Shown in pieces: positions 37,891 through 47,376 of a stretch of 64,000 nt of DNA. The position numbers and the translations under genes were made by a program. The notes under the pieces are model-generated. The model saw nothing but the letters and a program-made list of their open reading frames with translations, searched no databases and was not told the origin of the DNA. The stretch lies in contig NC_011901.1 in the NCBI RefSeq assembly GCF_000021985.1, positions 3,234,501 to 3,298,500 of the forward strand, read 5' to 3'. The first letter of the stretch is position 1, and every line of letters begins with the position of its first letter. This DNA is from Thioalkalivibrio sulfidiphilus HL-EbGr7 (lineage in GTDB: Bacteria > Pseudomonadota > Gammaproteobacteria > Ectothiorhodospirales > Ectothiorhodospiraceae).

Positions 37891-38693
37891 ACGTGATCGC
37901 CCTCTCGCCCTGGGACCTGTCCCTCGCCGCTGCCCTGGTGGTGGCGCTGGCCGCGCTGACCGCGCGCATCGGCATGGGCCTGTCCCGCAGCCTGCTGATC
38001 TCCGGCGCACGCACCGTCATTCAGCTGCTGCTCATCGGCCTGGTGCTCAAGACCCTGTTCGAGAACGCCCAGCTCTACTGGGTGGCGGGCCTCGCGCTGA
38101 TCATGCTTTCCGTGGCCGGCTATGAGGTGATGGCCCGTCAGGGCCGGCGCTTCTCCGGATGGTGGGGCTACGGCATCGGCACCTCGGCCATGTTCGTCTC
38201 CGCCTTCGCGGTCACGGTACTGGCGCTCACCACCATGATCGGCCCGAGCCCCTGGTGGGAACCCCAGTACGCCATCCCGCTACTGGGCATGCTGCTGGGC
38301 AACACCATGACCGGGATCGCCTTAGGCTTGGATCGCCTCACCCAGACCGCCTGGCAGCAGCGCCGGGTGATCGAGGCGCGTCTCATGATGGGACATGGCT
38401 GGAGTGAATCCATCGGCCAGATCCGCCGCGACGCGGCGCGCAGCGGCCTGATGCCCATCATCAACGCCATGGCCGCGGCGGGCATCGTCAGCCTGCCCGG
38501 CATGATGACCGGCCAGATCCTGGCCGGCACCCCGCCCATGGAGGCGGTGAAATACCAGATCCTGATCATGTTCCTGATCACCGCCGGCACCGGCTTCGGC
38601 ACCCTGGGCGCGGTCTGGCTCGGCTCGAAGCGGCTGTTCGACGACCGTCAGCGGCTGCGGCTGGATCGCCTCAAGCCGGGGCGGGGGAAGTAA
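37887..38693 (+). CDS. fetB: FetB/YbbM-like ABC transporter permease
   Basis: Membrane subunit (268 aa, 6-7 helices) of the UPF0014/FetB family. Family motifs: ISGARTVIQLLLIGLVLKTLF, GMLLGNTMTGIALGLDRL, and ALMPIINAMAAAGIVSLPGMMTGQILAGTPP-like. ATGA overlap with fetA shows coupled translation. Proposed to export iron; specificity here is not proven. Confidence 0.88.
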   Translation: MNVIALSPWDLSLAAALVVALAALTARIGMGLSRSLLISGARTVIQLLLIGLVLKTLFENAQLYWVAGLALIMLSVAGYEVMARQGRRFSGWWGYGIGTSAMFVSAFAVTVLALTTMIGPSPWWEPQYAIPLLGMLLGNTMTGIALGLDRLTQTAWQQRRVIEARLMMGHGWSESIGQIRRDAARSGLMPIINAMAAAGIVSLPGMMTGQILAGTPPMEAVKYQILIMFLITAGTGFGTLGAVWLGSKRLFDDRQRLRLDRLKPGRGK

Positions 38694-38706
38694 GGATATG
38701 AACGTC

Positions 38707-38862
38707 TGCCGCAGAGACGCGGAGGCGCGGAGAACTGAAAGGATCGGACAGGATTAACATGATTGACATGATGTAATACCAACACCGGTCAGGCCGGCTT
38801 TTTCAAATCCCGTTAATCATGTAAATCCTGTCAAAAAAGATTTTCTCCGCGCCTCTGCGGCA
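38707..38862. repeat. nested inverted repeat between convergent fetB and speE
   Basis: Outer arms GCCGCAGAGACGCGGAGGCG / TTCTCCGCGCCTCTGCGGCA (38707-38733 / 38843-38862) and inner arms GACAGGATTAACATGATT / AATCATGTAAATCCTGTC, two common repeat families nested in each other. Likely acts as a two-way transcription end. Confidence 0.75.
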
Positions 38863-38874
38863 ATCCCTTGAACC

Positions 38875-39726
38875 TTACCCGTACAGCTTCTTGCGGAAGA
38901 ACTCCGGGCAGGCAATGGCGGCGCGCTGGATGGCGGCGTTGTAGTAGTGGGTCTCGAAGGGCTTGTCTTCCGCCTGCGCTTCGCGCAGGAAGGTCACGGG
39001 CATGTCCTTGCAGGCCATGGTGGCGGTCCACCAGCCGGAGGGGTAGCTGCACTGGGGGAAGTGCAGGGCGAGGGTGTCCAGGAAACCGGCGGCACGCAGG
39101 CTGTCGTGCATGGGCTTGATGATGGAATCGGTGTGCAGCAGGGGCGACTCGCTCTGCTGTACCAGCAGGCCGCCGGGGCCCAGGGCCTTGATGCAGTCCC
39201 TGTAGAAGGCGGTGGAGAACAGGCCTTCCGCCGGGCCCACCGGATCGGTGCTGTCGATGATGATCACGTCAAGCGAGCCGGGTGCTGCGTCCTGCACGTA
39301 CTTGATGCCATCGTCGAACAGGAGCTTCGCCCGCGGATCGTCGTTGGAATCGCACAGCTCCGGGAAATATTTTTCTGCGAGGCGGGTTACCCGCTCGTCG
39401 ATGTCCACCTGGGTGGCGGACTTCACCTCGGGGTGCTTGAGCACCTCGCGCAGGGTGCCGCAGTCGCCGCCGCCGATGATCAGCACGTTCTTGGGATCAG
39501 AATGGGAATACAACACCGGGTGGGACATCATCTCGTGGTAGATGAAGTTGTCCCGGTCGGTGAGCATCACGCAGCCGTCGATCACCATCAGGGTGCCGAA
39601 GCCCTCGGTCTCGTAGATCTCGATCTTCTGGAACGGCGTCTGTTCCTCGTGCAGCTTTTCCTTCATGCGCAGCGAGAAGGCCGTGTCCTGATGGATCTCG
39701 GTGAACCAGGTGTTGTCCAGTGACAT
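38875..39726 (-). CDS. speE: spermidine synthase
   Basis: Aminopropyltransferase making spermidine from putrescine and decarboxylated S-adenosylmethionine. 283 aa. N-terminal beta-domain with TPFQKIEIYETEGFGTLMVIDGCVMLTDRDNFIYHEMM, then the Rossmann-like domain with VLIIGGGDCGTLREVLKH, DIDE, and IIDSTDPVGPAEGLFS carrying the substrate-binding Asp residues. Start at 39726 gives MSLDNTWFTEIH; GGGAG is upstream. Divergent from arginine decarboxylase. Confidence 0.95.
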   Translation of the reverse strand: MSLDNTWFTEIHQDTAFSLRMKEKLHEEQTPFQKIEIYETEGFGTLMVIDGCVMLTDRDNFIYHEMMSHPVLYSHSDPKNVLIIGGGDCGTLREVLKHPEVKSATQVDIDERVTRLAEKYFPELCDSNDDPRAKLLFDDGIKYVQDAAPGSLDVIIIDSTDPVGPAEGLFSTAFYRDCIKALGPGGLLVQQSESPLLHTDSIIKPMHDSLRAAGFLDTLALHFPQCSYPSGWWTATMACKDMPVTFLREAQAEDKPFETHYYNAAIQRAAIACPEFFRKKLYG

Positions 39727-39835
39727 GGGGTCGGGCTCCCAACGGGATGGGTGGAGGCAGTATGATAAAGCAAGCAAACTTCATGTCCATGTCCGACCAT
39801 CCGCCGGACATCCCTCGTAATCCACAGGAACGCCC

Positions 39836-41719
39836 ATGACCGCCTGGACCCTGGACCAAGCCCGCGCCCTCTACAACATCGGCAACTGGAACGGCGGCTA
39901 CTTCCATATCAACGACCGGGGCCGGGTGTGCCTGCGGGTGCCGGAGCGGCCCGAGCACCCGGGGGTGGACCTCTTTGAACTGGCCCAGTCCCTGCGGGAA
40001 TCCGGCCAGTCAAGCCTGCCGGTGCTGATCCGCTTCCAGGACATCCTCACCGACCGGGTGCACCGCCTGCGTCAGGCCTTCGACAACGCACGGGCCGAGA
40101 CCGGCTTTACCGGCAACTACACCGCCGTCTACCCCATCAAGGTGAACCAGCAGCGCTCCGTGGTGGAGCAGATCCTCGAGGCCGGCGGCGACCGGGTGGG
40201 CCTGGAGGCGGGCAGCAAGCCGGAGCTGATGGCGGTGCTGGCACTCTCGCGCCCCGGCGGCGTGATCGTGTGCAATGGCTACAAGGACCGGGAGTACCTG
40301 CGCCTGGCCCTGATCGGCCGGCTGCTGGGCCACCGGGTCTACATCGTCATCGAGAAGCCCTCGGAGCTGGACGGCGTCATGGAGGCGGCCCGGGATCTGG
40401 GCGTGCGCCCCATGCTGGGCATGCGCGTGCGCCTGGCCTCCATCGGCAAGGGCAAGTGGCAGAACACCGGCGGCGAGAAGGCCAAGTTCGGGCTCTCCGC
40501 CAGCCAGTCCCTCAAGCTCCTGGAGCGCCTGCGGGATGCCGACATGCTGGACTGCATGCAGCTGCTGCACTTTCACATGGGCTCCCAGATCGCCAACATC
40601 CGCGACATCCAGGCGGGCATGGGCGAGGCCGGGCGCTTCTACGCCGAGCTGCGCCGCCTGGGCGCGGACATCCAGGTGGTGGATGCCGGCGGCGGCCTGG
40701 GGGTGGACTACGAGGGCAGCCGCTCGCGCAACGACTGCTCCATGAACTACAGCCTGCAGGAGTACGCCAACAACATCGTGCGCGGCATCATGAACACCTG
40801 CCGCGAGTACGACCTGCCCCACCCGCAGATCTTCACCGAGTCCGGCCGCGCGCTCACCGCCCACCACGCGGTGCTGGTGACCAACGTCATCGACACCGAG
40901 CGCGCCCCCGAGCAGGGCGACCTCTCGCCGCCCGCCGGGGACGAGCCCCTGATCCTGCAGGACATGTGGCAGCTCTACGAGAACGCCGAGGGTGTCGCCC
41001 CCACCGAGGTCTACCACGACATGGCCCATTGGCTTTCCGAGGCCCAGGCCATGTACACCCACGGGGTGCTGGACCTGGCCCAGCGGGCCCGGGCCGAGAC
41101 CCTGTACGCGGCCACCTGCCGCCGGCTGGTGGGCGATGCCTCCCTGCGCCTGCCGGCGGAGATCCGTCACGAGATCACCGAGAAGCTGGCGGACAAGTAC
41201 TTCTGCAACTTCTCCGTGTTCCAGTCCATCCCGGACGTCTGGGCCATCGACCAGATCTTTCCCATCATGCCCCTGCACCGCCTGGATGAGGCCCCCGGCC
41301 AGCGCGCTGTACTGCAGGACCTGACCTGCGACTCCGACGGCCACGTGGACCGCTACGTGGAGGCCGGCGGCACCGACACCAGCCTGCCCCTGCACCCGCT
41401 GCGCGAAGGCGAACCCTACCTGCTGGGCATCTTCCTGGTGGGCGCCTACCAGGAGATCCTGGGCGACCTGCACAACCTGTTCGGCGACACCGACTCCATC
41501 AACGTGGCCCTGGAGGCCGACGGCGGCTACCGGCTGGAACATCCGGAACGGGGCGATACCGTGGACGAACTGCTGCGCTACGTGCACTTCGACCCCGAGT
41601 CCCTGGCCGTCGCCTACCGCCAGAAGGTGGCTGCCGCGGGGCTCGACCAGGACCGGGGCCGGCGCATCCTGGCGGAACTGGAGCACGGTCTGTCGGGATA
41701 TACCTACCTGGAGGAGTGA
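39836..41719 (+). CDS. speA: biosynthetic arginine decarboxylase
   Basis: PLP-dependent decarboxylase (627 aa) converting arginine to agmatine, the first step to putrescine. PLP-binding Lys in TAVYPIKVNQQR (~101). Contains GLEAGSKPELMAVLAL, LHFHMGSQIANIRDIQ, VVDAGGGLGVDYEG and the C-terminal Cys-containing DLTCDSDG motif characteristic of group IV decarboxylases. Normal SpeA length. With speE across a 109-bp divergent region it supplies polyamines. Confidence 0.96.
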   Translation: MTAWTLDQARALYNIGNWNGGYFHINDRGRVCLRVPERPEHPGVDLFELAQSLRESGQSSLPVLIRFQDILTDRVHRLRQAFDNARAETGFTGNYTAVYPIKVNQQRSVVEQILEAGGDRVGLEAGSKPELMAVLALSRPGGVIVCNGYKDREYLRLALIGRLLGHRVYIVIEKPSELDGVMEAARDLGVRPMLGMRVRLASIGKGKWQNTGGEKAKFGLSASQSLKLLERLRDADMLDCMQLLHFHMGSQIANIRDIQAGMGEAGRFYAELRRLGADIQVVDAGGGLGVDYEGSRSRNDCSMNYSLQEYANNIVRGIMNTCREYDLPHPQIFTESGRALTAHHAVLVTNVIDTERAPEQGDLSPPAGDEPLILQDMWQLYENAEGVAPTEVYHDMAHWLSEAQAMYTHGVLDLAQRARAETLYAATCRRLVGDASLRLPAEIRHEITEKLADKYFCNFSVFQSIPDVWAIDQIFPIMPLHRLDEAPGQRAVLQDLTCDSDGHVDRYVEAGGTDTSLPLHPLREGEPYLLGIFLVGAYQEILGDLHNLFGDTDSINVALEADGGYRLEHPERGDTVDELLRYVHFDPESLAVAYRQKVAAAGLDQDRGRRILAELEHGLSGYTYLEE

Positions 41720-41773
41720 TCCGCCCTCCTTCGCGGGTATACTCAAGCCTGTCGCGACACGGGGAGGGCGCAC

Positions 41774-42571
41774 ATGGGCATCATGGACACGGCACTGCTG
41801 GTGGGGCTCGGGGGTATCCTGCTGGGCTATCTGCTGGTGGTGCGCGCCGGCTTTCACCGGGAATTCGCCTGGGGCGTCATCACCCTGATCCCCGTGGTCT
41901 CCCTGGCCTTCGTGGTGCTCTACTGGCGCAAGGCGCGCTTCGGCTTCATCCTCAGCATCCTCGGCCTGATGGTCACTGCCGTCACCCTCTACGGCGGCGC
42001 CGAACAGACCCTGGAACGCCAGCTGGCGAAGGTGGGGATCGAGGTCGACATCCCCATGCCGGTGCAGCGCTTCTGGGAGGTGGAAGTCCCCAACGAGGAG
42101 CTGGTGCGGCGCATCGAGGCCGAGACCGGCCAGCCCCTGGTGATGGTGGAGGACAACCCCTACGCCCCCGTGGACATCCAGCCCCTGCCCCCCGCCGGCA
42201 GTTTCCGCGTTGAGCGGGCCCCGGCAGTCAGCCGGGCCTGGCGCGAGGCGCATCGGGAGGAACTGACCCGTCTGGTGGGCGAACACATGCGCCTGACCAT
42301 CAGCCCCGGCGCCACCCGCGAAGGCCTGCTCACCAGCGTGACCGGCCCGACCCTGTTCCTGTCCCAGCGCACCGCCCAGGGCACCATCAGCTTCGAATAC
42401 CGCATCCGCGACCTGCAATCCATCGAGGTCTGGGACGTGGCGGGCGCCCGGCCGCGCATCCCCGAACCCGAGCCGGAGCCGACACCCGAGGGCGAACCGG
42501 ACATCATCTTCGCCCCGCCCGACAGCGACACCCCGCCGCCGGCCGAGGAACAGCCGCCGCTGGACTGGTAA
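41774..42571 (+). CDS. hypothetical membrane protein with Pro/Glu-rich tail
   Basis: I do not recognise this 265-aa protein. Three hydrophobic segments lie in the first ~75 residues (LLVGLGGILLGYLLVV, VITLIPVVSLAFVVLYW, ILSILGLMVTAVTLYGG). A soluble ~150-residue domain follows (TLERQLAKVGIEVDIPMPVQRFWEV...), then an acidic proline-rich tail with repeated EPEPEPTPEG-like text ending PPAEEQPPLDW. Codon use looks like that of its neighbours. Follows speA by 54 bp and precedes ycgL by 31 bp, so it may share their transcript. Confidence 0.75.
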   Translation: MGIMDTALLVGLGGILLGYLLVVRAGFHREFAWGVITLIPVVSLAFVVLYWRKARFGFILSILGLMVTAVTLYGGAEQTLERQLAKVGIEVDIPMPVQRFWEVEVPNEELVRRIEAETGQPLVMVEDNPYAPVDIQPLPPAGSFRVERAPAVSRAWREAHREELTRLVGEHMRLTISPGATREGLLTSVTGPTLFLSQRTAQGTISFEYRIRDLQSIEVWDVAGARPRIPEPEPEPTPEGEPDIIFAPPDSDTPPPAEEQPPLDW

Positions 42572-42602
42572 GCCACACGACACTCAGGAAGCACGCAGCA
42601 TC

Positions 42603-42848
42603 ATGCAGGTCTACGTCTACAAAAGCCGCCGCAAGCCGGACACCTACATCTACCTGGCCAGGAAGGACGACTTCGAGGTCATTCCCGCGCCGCTCAAGCA
42701 GGTGTTCGGCACACCGGAATTTACCCTGGAATTCGAACTCACCCCGGAGCGAACCCTGGCCCAGGAAGACCCCGAGTCCGTGCTCGCCAGCCTGCGCGAG
42801 CGGGGCTTTCACCTGCAGATGCCGCCGCAGAACGAACGGCCGCTGTAA
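42603..42848 (+). CDS. ycgL: YcgL family protein
   Basis: 81-aa YcgL-domain protein of unknown biochemical role, a small alpha/beta fold found in gammaproteobacteria. Recognised by MQVYVYKSRRKPDTYIYLARKDDFEVIP and PLKQVFGTPEFTLEFELTPERTLAQEDPESVLASLRERGFHLQMPP. Length and both ends match the family. Confidence 0.88.
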   Translation: MQVYVYKSRRKPDTYIYLARKDDFEVIPAPLKQVFGTPEFTLEFELTPERTLAQEDPESVLASLRERGFHLQMPPQNERPL

Positions 42849-42927
42849 GCCTCGTTTCAACAAGTCGAGTCCGGACCGTTCGGGCGGTCCAGACCGCCCA
42901 CCAAAGCCGGTGTCAGCCGCGGACTTT

Positions 42928-42955
42928 TTGACCCCCACAAGTGCGTCGTTATAGT
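42928..42955 (+). promoter_or_regulatory. sigma-70 promoter of the porin, long leader
   Basis: TTGACC, 16-bp spacer, TATAGT. It starts ~270 bp before the porin, so the mRNA would have a long 5' leader. The rest of the 42849-43232 interval shows a weak GGACCG/CGGTCC hairpin (42873-42890) and nothing else I can name. Confidence 0.55.
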
Positions 42956-43232
42956 CTTAACGAAACATCACTCATACACCGGTGAATGCCCCTAAACAGG
43001 GCGCAGCCACCTTTGACCTCTGGTTTTCCAAGTCGCTCCGACCCGGTCGGATTCCACCGGGGTTATCGGCACCCGCCGTGACAATCCCGCCTACAGGGCC
43101 ACTCCCAATGGCCTTGCATAAAAACATATCCGCCCCGTGGCGGCCATAAACACAAGACCCGTTTTGGACCCGCGCAGACTCGTCAATGTGGTTTTTCTTT
43201 GATTCCTTGTTTCTGTCGATGAGGACATGCCT

Positions 43233-44228
43233 GTGAAGCATAACAATGCCCTGATTGCCGGTACCGCGGTCCTGGCCCTCGCCGCGCCCATGGCCGCCAA
43301 CGCCGATGACATCAACTTCGACTTCTACGGTTCTGCCCGGGTACACGCGGAATCCGTACAGCCCGACGACACCTCGGCGCTGGATTCCTACACTGGCGTG
43401 CGCGACGCCTACTCCCGGATCGGCTTCAACGCCGACTACGCGCTGAGCGAGAACGTGGAACTGTTCGGTCAGCTGGAACTGCCCCTGGACCTGGCCAACA
43501 AGGCGGTACAGGACCCCTGGGATCAGGACCTGGACATCCGTGTCGGCCAGATCGGTCTGCGCGGTGATTTCGGCACCTTCGCCTACGGGCAGATGTGGAT
43601 GCCCTACTACAACGCCATCGCCTACCCGGTGGATATGTTCAGCACGTACTACAGCGGCTTTGCCACCTTCACCAGCTTCCGCCTGGGCGATACCATCGCC
43701 TACTACAGCCCGAGCTTCGGCGGCTTCTCGGTAGCCGCTGCCTGGAGCGACAGCAATGGCGCCGACGGTGATGACCGCTACCAGCTCACCGCCAGCTACA
43801 GCTTCGGCGACACCACCCTCGCCGCGGGCCTCGACGATTGGGGGGGAGATTCCAATTCACGCATCTGGGGTGTATCTCTCATGCACACCATCGGCGACCT
43901 CTACATCGGCGCCAAGTACGAGGTCCATGACAGCGACATCGACAGCGGCTACGGTGCAGATGGCGACAGCGCCGTGAACCTCTACGCCGGTTACACCCTG
44001 GGCAAGAACACCTTCAAGCTCATGCTGGCCAACGTGGACAACTACGGCGAGGGCATCGTGCATCTGGGGGTGGACCACCAGCTCAACGACCAGCTGAAAT
44101 TATTCGCTGAGTACTACTACGAGGAAGAGACCGCCGCCATCACCGAAAAGCGCGGTGGCCTCAATGAAACCGCCTGGGCCGCCAGCGGCGGACAGGTGCT
44201 TGCCGCGGGCGTGCGCTACGACTTCTGA
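43233..44228 (+). CDS. Gram-negative general porin
   Basis: Outer-membrane 16-strand-type porin, 331 aa. Signal peptide VKHNNALIAGTAVLALAAPMAANA then DDINFDFYGSARVHAES. Typical features: VELFGQLELPLDL, GLRGDFGTFAYGQMWMPYYN (the constriction-loop region), and C-terminal AAGVRYDF ending in Phe. The GTG at 43233 is preferred since GAGGA (43221-43225) is 7 nt upstream; an ATG at 43227 would leave only a 1-2-nt gap. Likely the main route for small solutes; no specificity can be read. Confidence 0.88.
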   Translation: MKHNNALIAGTAVLALAAPMAANADDINFDFYGSARVHAESVQPDDTSALDSYTGVRDAYSRIGFNADYALSENVELFGQLELPLDLANKAVQDPWDQDLDIRVGQIGLRGDFGTFAYGQMWMPYYNAIAYPVDMFSTYYSGFATFTSFRLGDTIAYYSPSFGGFSVAAAWSDSNGADGDDRYQLTASYSFGDTTLAAGLDDWGGDSNSRIWGVSLMHTIGDLYIGAKYEVHDSDIDSGYGADGDSAVNLYAGYTLGKNTFKLMLANVDNYGEGIVHLGVDHQLNDQLKLFAEYYYEEETAAITEKRGGLNETAWAASGGQVLAAGVRYDF

Positions 44229-44338
44229 TCTCCTGCGTGAGGAGGGGCGAGGGTGAAGCCATGACAATGCCCTTGCCCGCCTGCGCCCCGCTTCGCGCAA
44301 ACGCCCACCATCTCTGAACCGGAAGAGGAGCCCCGTTC

Positions 44339-44761
44339 ATGTTCAATAAGATCATGGTACCGGTGGATCTTGCGCACCTGGATGCGCTGGAGAAATCACT
44401 CACCGTCGCTGCTGACCTGGCACGGCATTACCAGGCCGAACTGTGTTACGTCGGCGTCACCACCTCGCAACCCAGTTCCGTGGCTCGAACTCCGGAGGAA
44501 TATGAGCAGAAGCTCAAGACCTTCGCGGACGGGCATGCCCCGGACAACGGACATGTTCCCGACGTCCGCGTCTACAACAGCCACGACCCGGTGACCGATC
44601 TGGACAACATCCTGGTCAAGGCCATCGAGGACACCGGCGCCGACCTGGTGGTGATGGCGACCCACCTGCCCAAGCACCTGGACGCCGTGATGCCCGCCAA
44701 CGGCAGCAAGGTTGCTTCACACACCCGGGCATCCATCTTCCTCGTCCGCCCGGACGCGTAA
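44339..44761 (+). CDS. UspA-family universal stress protein
   Basis: 140-aa single-domain Usp protein. Starts MFNKIMVPVDLAHLDALEKSLTVAADLA; the C-terminal ATP-binding-type stretch is KVASHTRASIFLVRPDA, where the G-2x-G-9x-G motif is only partly kept, so ATP binding is doubtful. Located 33 bp before a BCCT transporter. Usp proteins commonly partner osmolyte transporters (e.g. TeaD with TeaABC), which fits this arrangement. Confidence 0.88.
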   Translation: MFNKIMVPVDLAHLDALEKSLTVAADLARHYQAELCYVGVTTSQPSSVARTPEEYEQKLKTFADGHAPDNGHVPDVRVYNSHDPVTDLDNILVKAIEDTGADLVVMATHLPKHLDAVMPANGSKVASHTRASIFLVRPDA

Positions 44762-44794
44762 TGCCTGACCCAATCCAACTCAAGGGAGCCTCTC

Positions 44795-46459
44795 GTGGAC
44801 AACAAAACTGACAAATCCCCGGAGAATCCGAACCAGTCTGTCGGCGTGCCCGCACCGGAGGGTGCCGCCAACCTGATCGACACCGATTACCAGATCGGCC
44901 AGGACAACTACCAGGCCAGTCCGCTGGGCGTGAACATCGATATCCACGGCGCGGTTTTCGCCATCTCCGCCCTGGTGATCATCGCCTTCGTGGTGCTTAC
45001 CCTGGCCCTGCCCGAGCAGGCCACCGCCGTCTTCGACGGCATGAAGAACTGGATCAACAGCAACATGACCTGGTTCATGCTGCTGTCGGCCAACATCTTT
45101 GTGCTGCTGTGTCTGTTTCTGATCATCTCGCCCCTGGGGCGCATTCGTATCGGCGGTGACAAGGCGACACCGGACTTCTCGCGGTTGTCGTGGTTCTCCA
45201 TGCTGTTTGCCGCGGGCATGGGCATTGGCCTGATGTTCTTCGGCGTGTCCGAACCCCTGTCCCATTACGGCACCGCCCTGGGCGGGACCAGCGTCGGCGA
45301 GGACGGCATCCGCACCGACTGGGCGCCCCTGGGCGCAGCCGCGGGCGATCCAGCGGCGGCCGCGCGTCTCGGCATGGCCGCGACCATCTTCCACTGGGGC
45401 CTGCATCCCTGGGCGATCTACGCCATCGTGGCCCTGTCCCTGGCCATCTTCGCCTACAACAAGGGGCTGCCCCTGACCATCCGCTCGATCTTCTACCCCC
45501 TGCTGGGCGAGCGGATCTGGGGGTGGCCGGGGCACGTCATCGACATCCTCGCGGTGTTCGCCACCCTGTTCGGCCTGGCCACGTCACTGGGTATCGGCGC
45601 GCAGCAGGCATCCGCCGGACTGGAACACCTGTTCGGCATCGACGGCGGCAACATCACACTGGTGCTGCTGATCACCGGCATCACCGCCGTGGCGGTGATC
45701 TCCATCGTGGCCGGCGTGGACAAGGGCGTGAAGCGCCTGTCCGAGATCAACATGGTGCTGGCCTTCCTGCTGCTGATGTTCGTGGTGATCTTCGGACCCA
45801 CCCTGCTGATCGCCACCGGCTTCATCAGCAACCTGGGCAGCTACCTGATGGAACTGCCGTTCCTGTCCAATCCCTTTGCCCGTGACGACGCCAACTTCAG
45901 CCAGGGCTGGACCACCTTCTACTGGGCCTGGTGGATCAGCTGGTCACCCTTCGTGGGCATGTTCATCGCCCGCGTGAGCCGCGGCCGCACGGTGAGGGAG
46001 TTCCTGATCTCGGTGCTGCTGATCCCTTCCGCCGTGTCCGTGTTCTGGATGACGGCCTTCGGCGGGACCGCCATCCGTCAGCTCCAGCAGGGCTTCGAGG
46101 CCGCCGCCTCCGCAGACCTGCCGCTGCAGCTGTTCATGGTGCTAAGTCAACTTCCCCTCGCCGAGATCACCTCCTTTGTCGCCATCATCCTGGTGCTGGT
46201 GTTCTTCATCACCTCCTCGGACTCCGGCTCCCTGGTGATCGACACCATCACCGCCGGCGGCAAGATCGACGCACCCAAACCCCAGCGCGTATTCTGGGGC
46301 GTGATCGAGGGGGCCATCGCCATCGCCCTGCTGCTGGGCGGCGGCCTGGCCGCCCTGCAGGCGGTGGCGGTCTCCGCGGGCCTGCCCTTCACCCTGGTCC
46401 TGCTGGTGGGGTGTTTCGCCATCGTCAAGGGATTGATGTCGGAGCCCAGGCCTAGCTGA
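44795..46459 (+). CDS. BCCT family betaine/carnitine/choline transporter
   Basis: Twelve-helix secondary transporter for quaternary ammonium osmolytes (554 aa). Family motifs GMGIGLMFFGVSEP in helix 3 (the extra Gly pattern of Na+-coupled betaine transporters) and the tryptophan-rich WTTFYWAWWISWSPFVGMFIARVSRGRT in helix 8. GTG start at 44795 with AAGGGAG upstream. The C-terminal tail after the last helix is very short, so osmosensing by a long C-terminus as in BetP is unlikely. Fits life at high salt. Possibly co-transcribed with the Usp gene. Confidence 0.92.
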   Translation: MDNKTDKSPENPNQSVGVPAPEGAANLIDTDYQIGQDNYQASPLGVNIDIHGAVFAISALVIIAFVVLTLALPEQATAVFDGMKNWINSNMTWFMLLSANIFVLLCLFLIISPLGRIRIGGDKATPDFSRLSWFSMLFAAGMGIGLMFFGVSEPLSHYGTALGGTSVGEDGIRTDWAPLGAAAGDPAAAARLGMAATIFHWGLHPWAIYAIVALSLAIFAYNKGLPLTIRSIFYPLLGERIWGWPGHVIDILAVFATLFGLATSLGIGAQQASAGLEHLFGIDGGNITLVLLITGITAVAVISIVAGVDKGVKRLSEINMVLAFLLLMFVVIFGPTLLIATGFISNLGSYLMELPFLSNPFARDDANFSQGWTTFYWAWWISWSPFVGMFIARVSRGRTVREFLISVLLIPSAVSVFWMTAFGGTAIRQLQQGFEAAASADLPLQLFMVLSQLPLAEITSFVAIILVLVFFITSSDSGSLVIDTITAGGKIDAPKPQRVFWGVIEGAIAIALLLGGGLAALQAVAVSAGLPFTLVLLVGCFAIVKGLMSEPRPS

Positions 46460-46481
46460 CCCGGGCTCTGGGGCTTCCCGG

Positions 46482-46508
46482 AAAGGCGGCTTCGGCCGCC
46501 TTTCTTTT
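46482..46508 (+). terminator. intrinsic terminator after BCCT gene
   Basis: AAAGGCGGC-TTCG-GCCGCCTTT stem continuing into CTTTT. Confidence 0.9.
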
Positions 46509-46527
46509 ATCCGATATCTCCACACTA

Positions 46528-46586
46528 CCCCGCATATCTCACCGCTCGGACACCGGCGGGCGCGCAACAGGCTGAAATATGCGTGG
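46528..46586. repeat. degenerate remnant related to the 63-kb MITE-like element
   Basis: CCCCGCATATCTCACC (46528-46543) faces CTGAAATATGCGTGG (46572-46586), resembling the terminal repeats CCCGCATATTTCACCACC of the element at 63171-63354 but with mismatches and only ~28 bp between. Confidence 0.4.
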
Positions 46587-46649
46587 AATACGTTGAAACG
46601 TCCGGCAAGCTCAGCATGGCTGTCTGTTCCCGCCGGTGTCCTATACGGG

Positions 46650-47372
46650 TTAAACCCAAAGCTTCGATAAAGGGCTGTCCGGGCCGTAGTGCCTGGCCAC
46701 CTGGGCCAGGAACAGTTCTGCCGTGGCCATGGCATCCACCTTGGCGTGATGGGATGAATAGGCGGGCAACCCATAGCGGGCGCGACTGTCGGCCAGACGA
46801 ATGGAAGGCGGTCGGACCCCGAAAAAGCCCTTGATGCGTTGCATGAGCCCACCGCGCTGCTGCCGGGCCTCCAGAGACATGGTGTCGATGACGGGGAACA
46901 AACAGCGCTCTCCCCGGCGCCGCATCACGGCGGCGTCCATGAACGGCCGCTCGATCGCCCGGTAATGCACCACCACCACGCGGCCCGCAAGCGCTGCCAG
47001 GACTTCATCGAGCACGGCGTCCAGATCCGGCGCAGCGGCAACCTCCGAATGAGTGATGCGATGAAACTTGATGGAGGCCTCCGAGAGGGGACGTGGTGGC
47101 TTCACGACCCAGTAATACCCCTCTGCGGGTCGAATGCGGCGCAGATCGAAGGGCACGATGCCGATACTCACGATCACATCCCGCTCGGCGTCCATGCCCG
47201 TGGTCTCCAGGTCCAGGGCCGCCAGGGGCACCTCGCCAATGGGTGTCTCCTCGGACGGCAGCCCGGCGGCATAGAAACGGCGCAGCGCAGGATCCCGGCA
47301 GGCCTGGCTCTGCCGGGAGAAGTATTCCTGCCAGGTGGGCAGGTCCTGCCCATTGCCTGTCTCGCCGGACAT
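46650..47372 (-). CDS. DnaQ-like 3'-5' exonuclease
   Basis: DEDDh-family exonuclease, 240 aa, resembling the epsilon subunit/RNase T fold. Exo I LAALDLETTGMD, Exo II VVVHYRAIERPFMD, Exo III HHAKVDAMATAELF with the active-site His and Asp. Start set at the ATG at 47372, four bases after the DUF294 stop. The pair DUF294 nucleotidyltransferase plus DnaQ-like exonuclease is a conserved neighbourhood in many proteobacteria; its role is unknown. Confidence 0.85.
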   Translation of the reverse strand: MSGETGNGQDLPTWQEYFSRQSQACRDPALRRFYAAGLPSEETPIGEVPLAALDLETTGMDAERDVIVSIGIVPFDLRRIRPAEGYYWVVKPPRPLSEASIKFHRITHSEVAAAPDLDAVLDEVLAALAGRVVVVHYRAIERPFMDAAVMRRRGERCLFPVIDTMSLEARQQRGGLMQRIKGFFGVRPPSIRLADSRARYGLPAYSSHHAKVDAMATAELFLAQVARHYGPDSPLSKLWV

Positions 47373-47376
47373 GGTG

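Noticed and set aside
40010-42583. 857-aa minus-strand frame opposite speA
   Set aside because: Longest antisense ORF in the window but a compositional artefact of GC-rich third positions.
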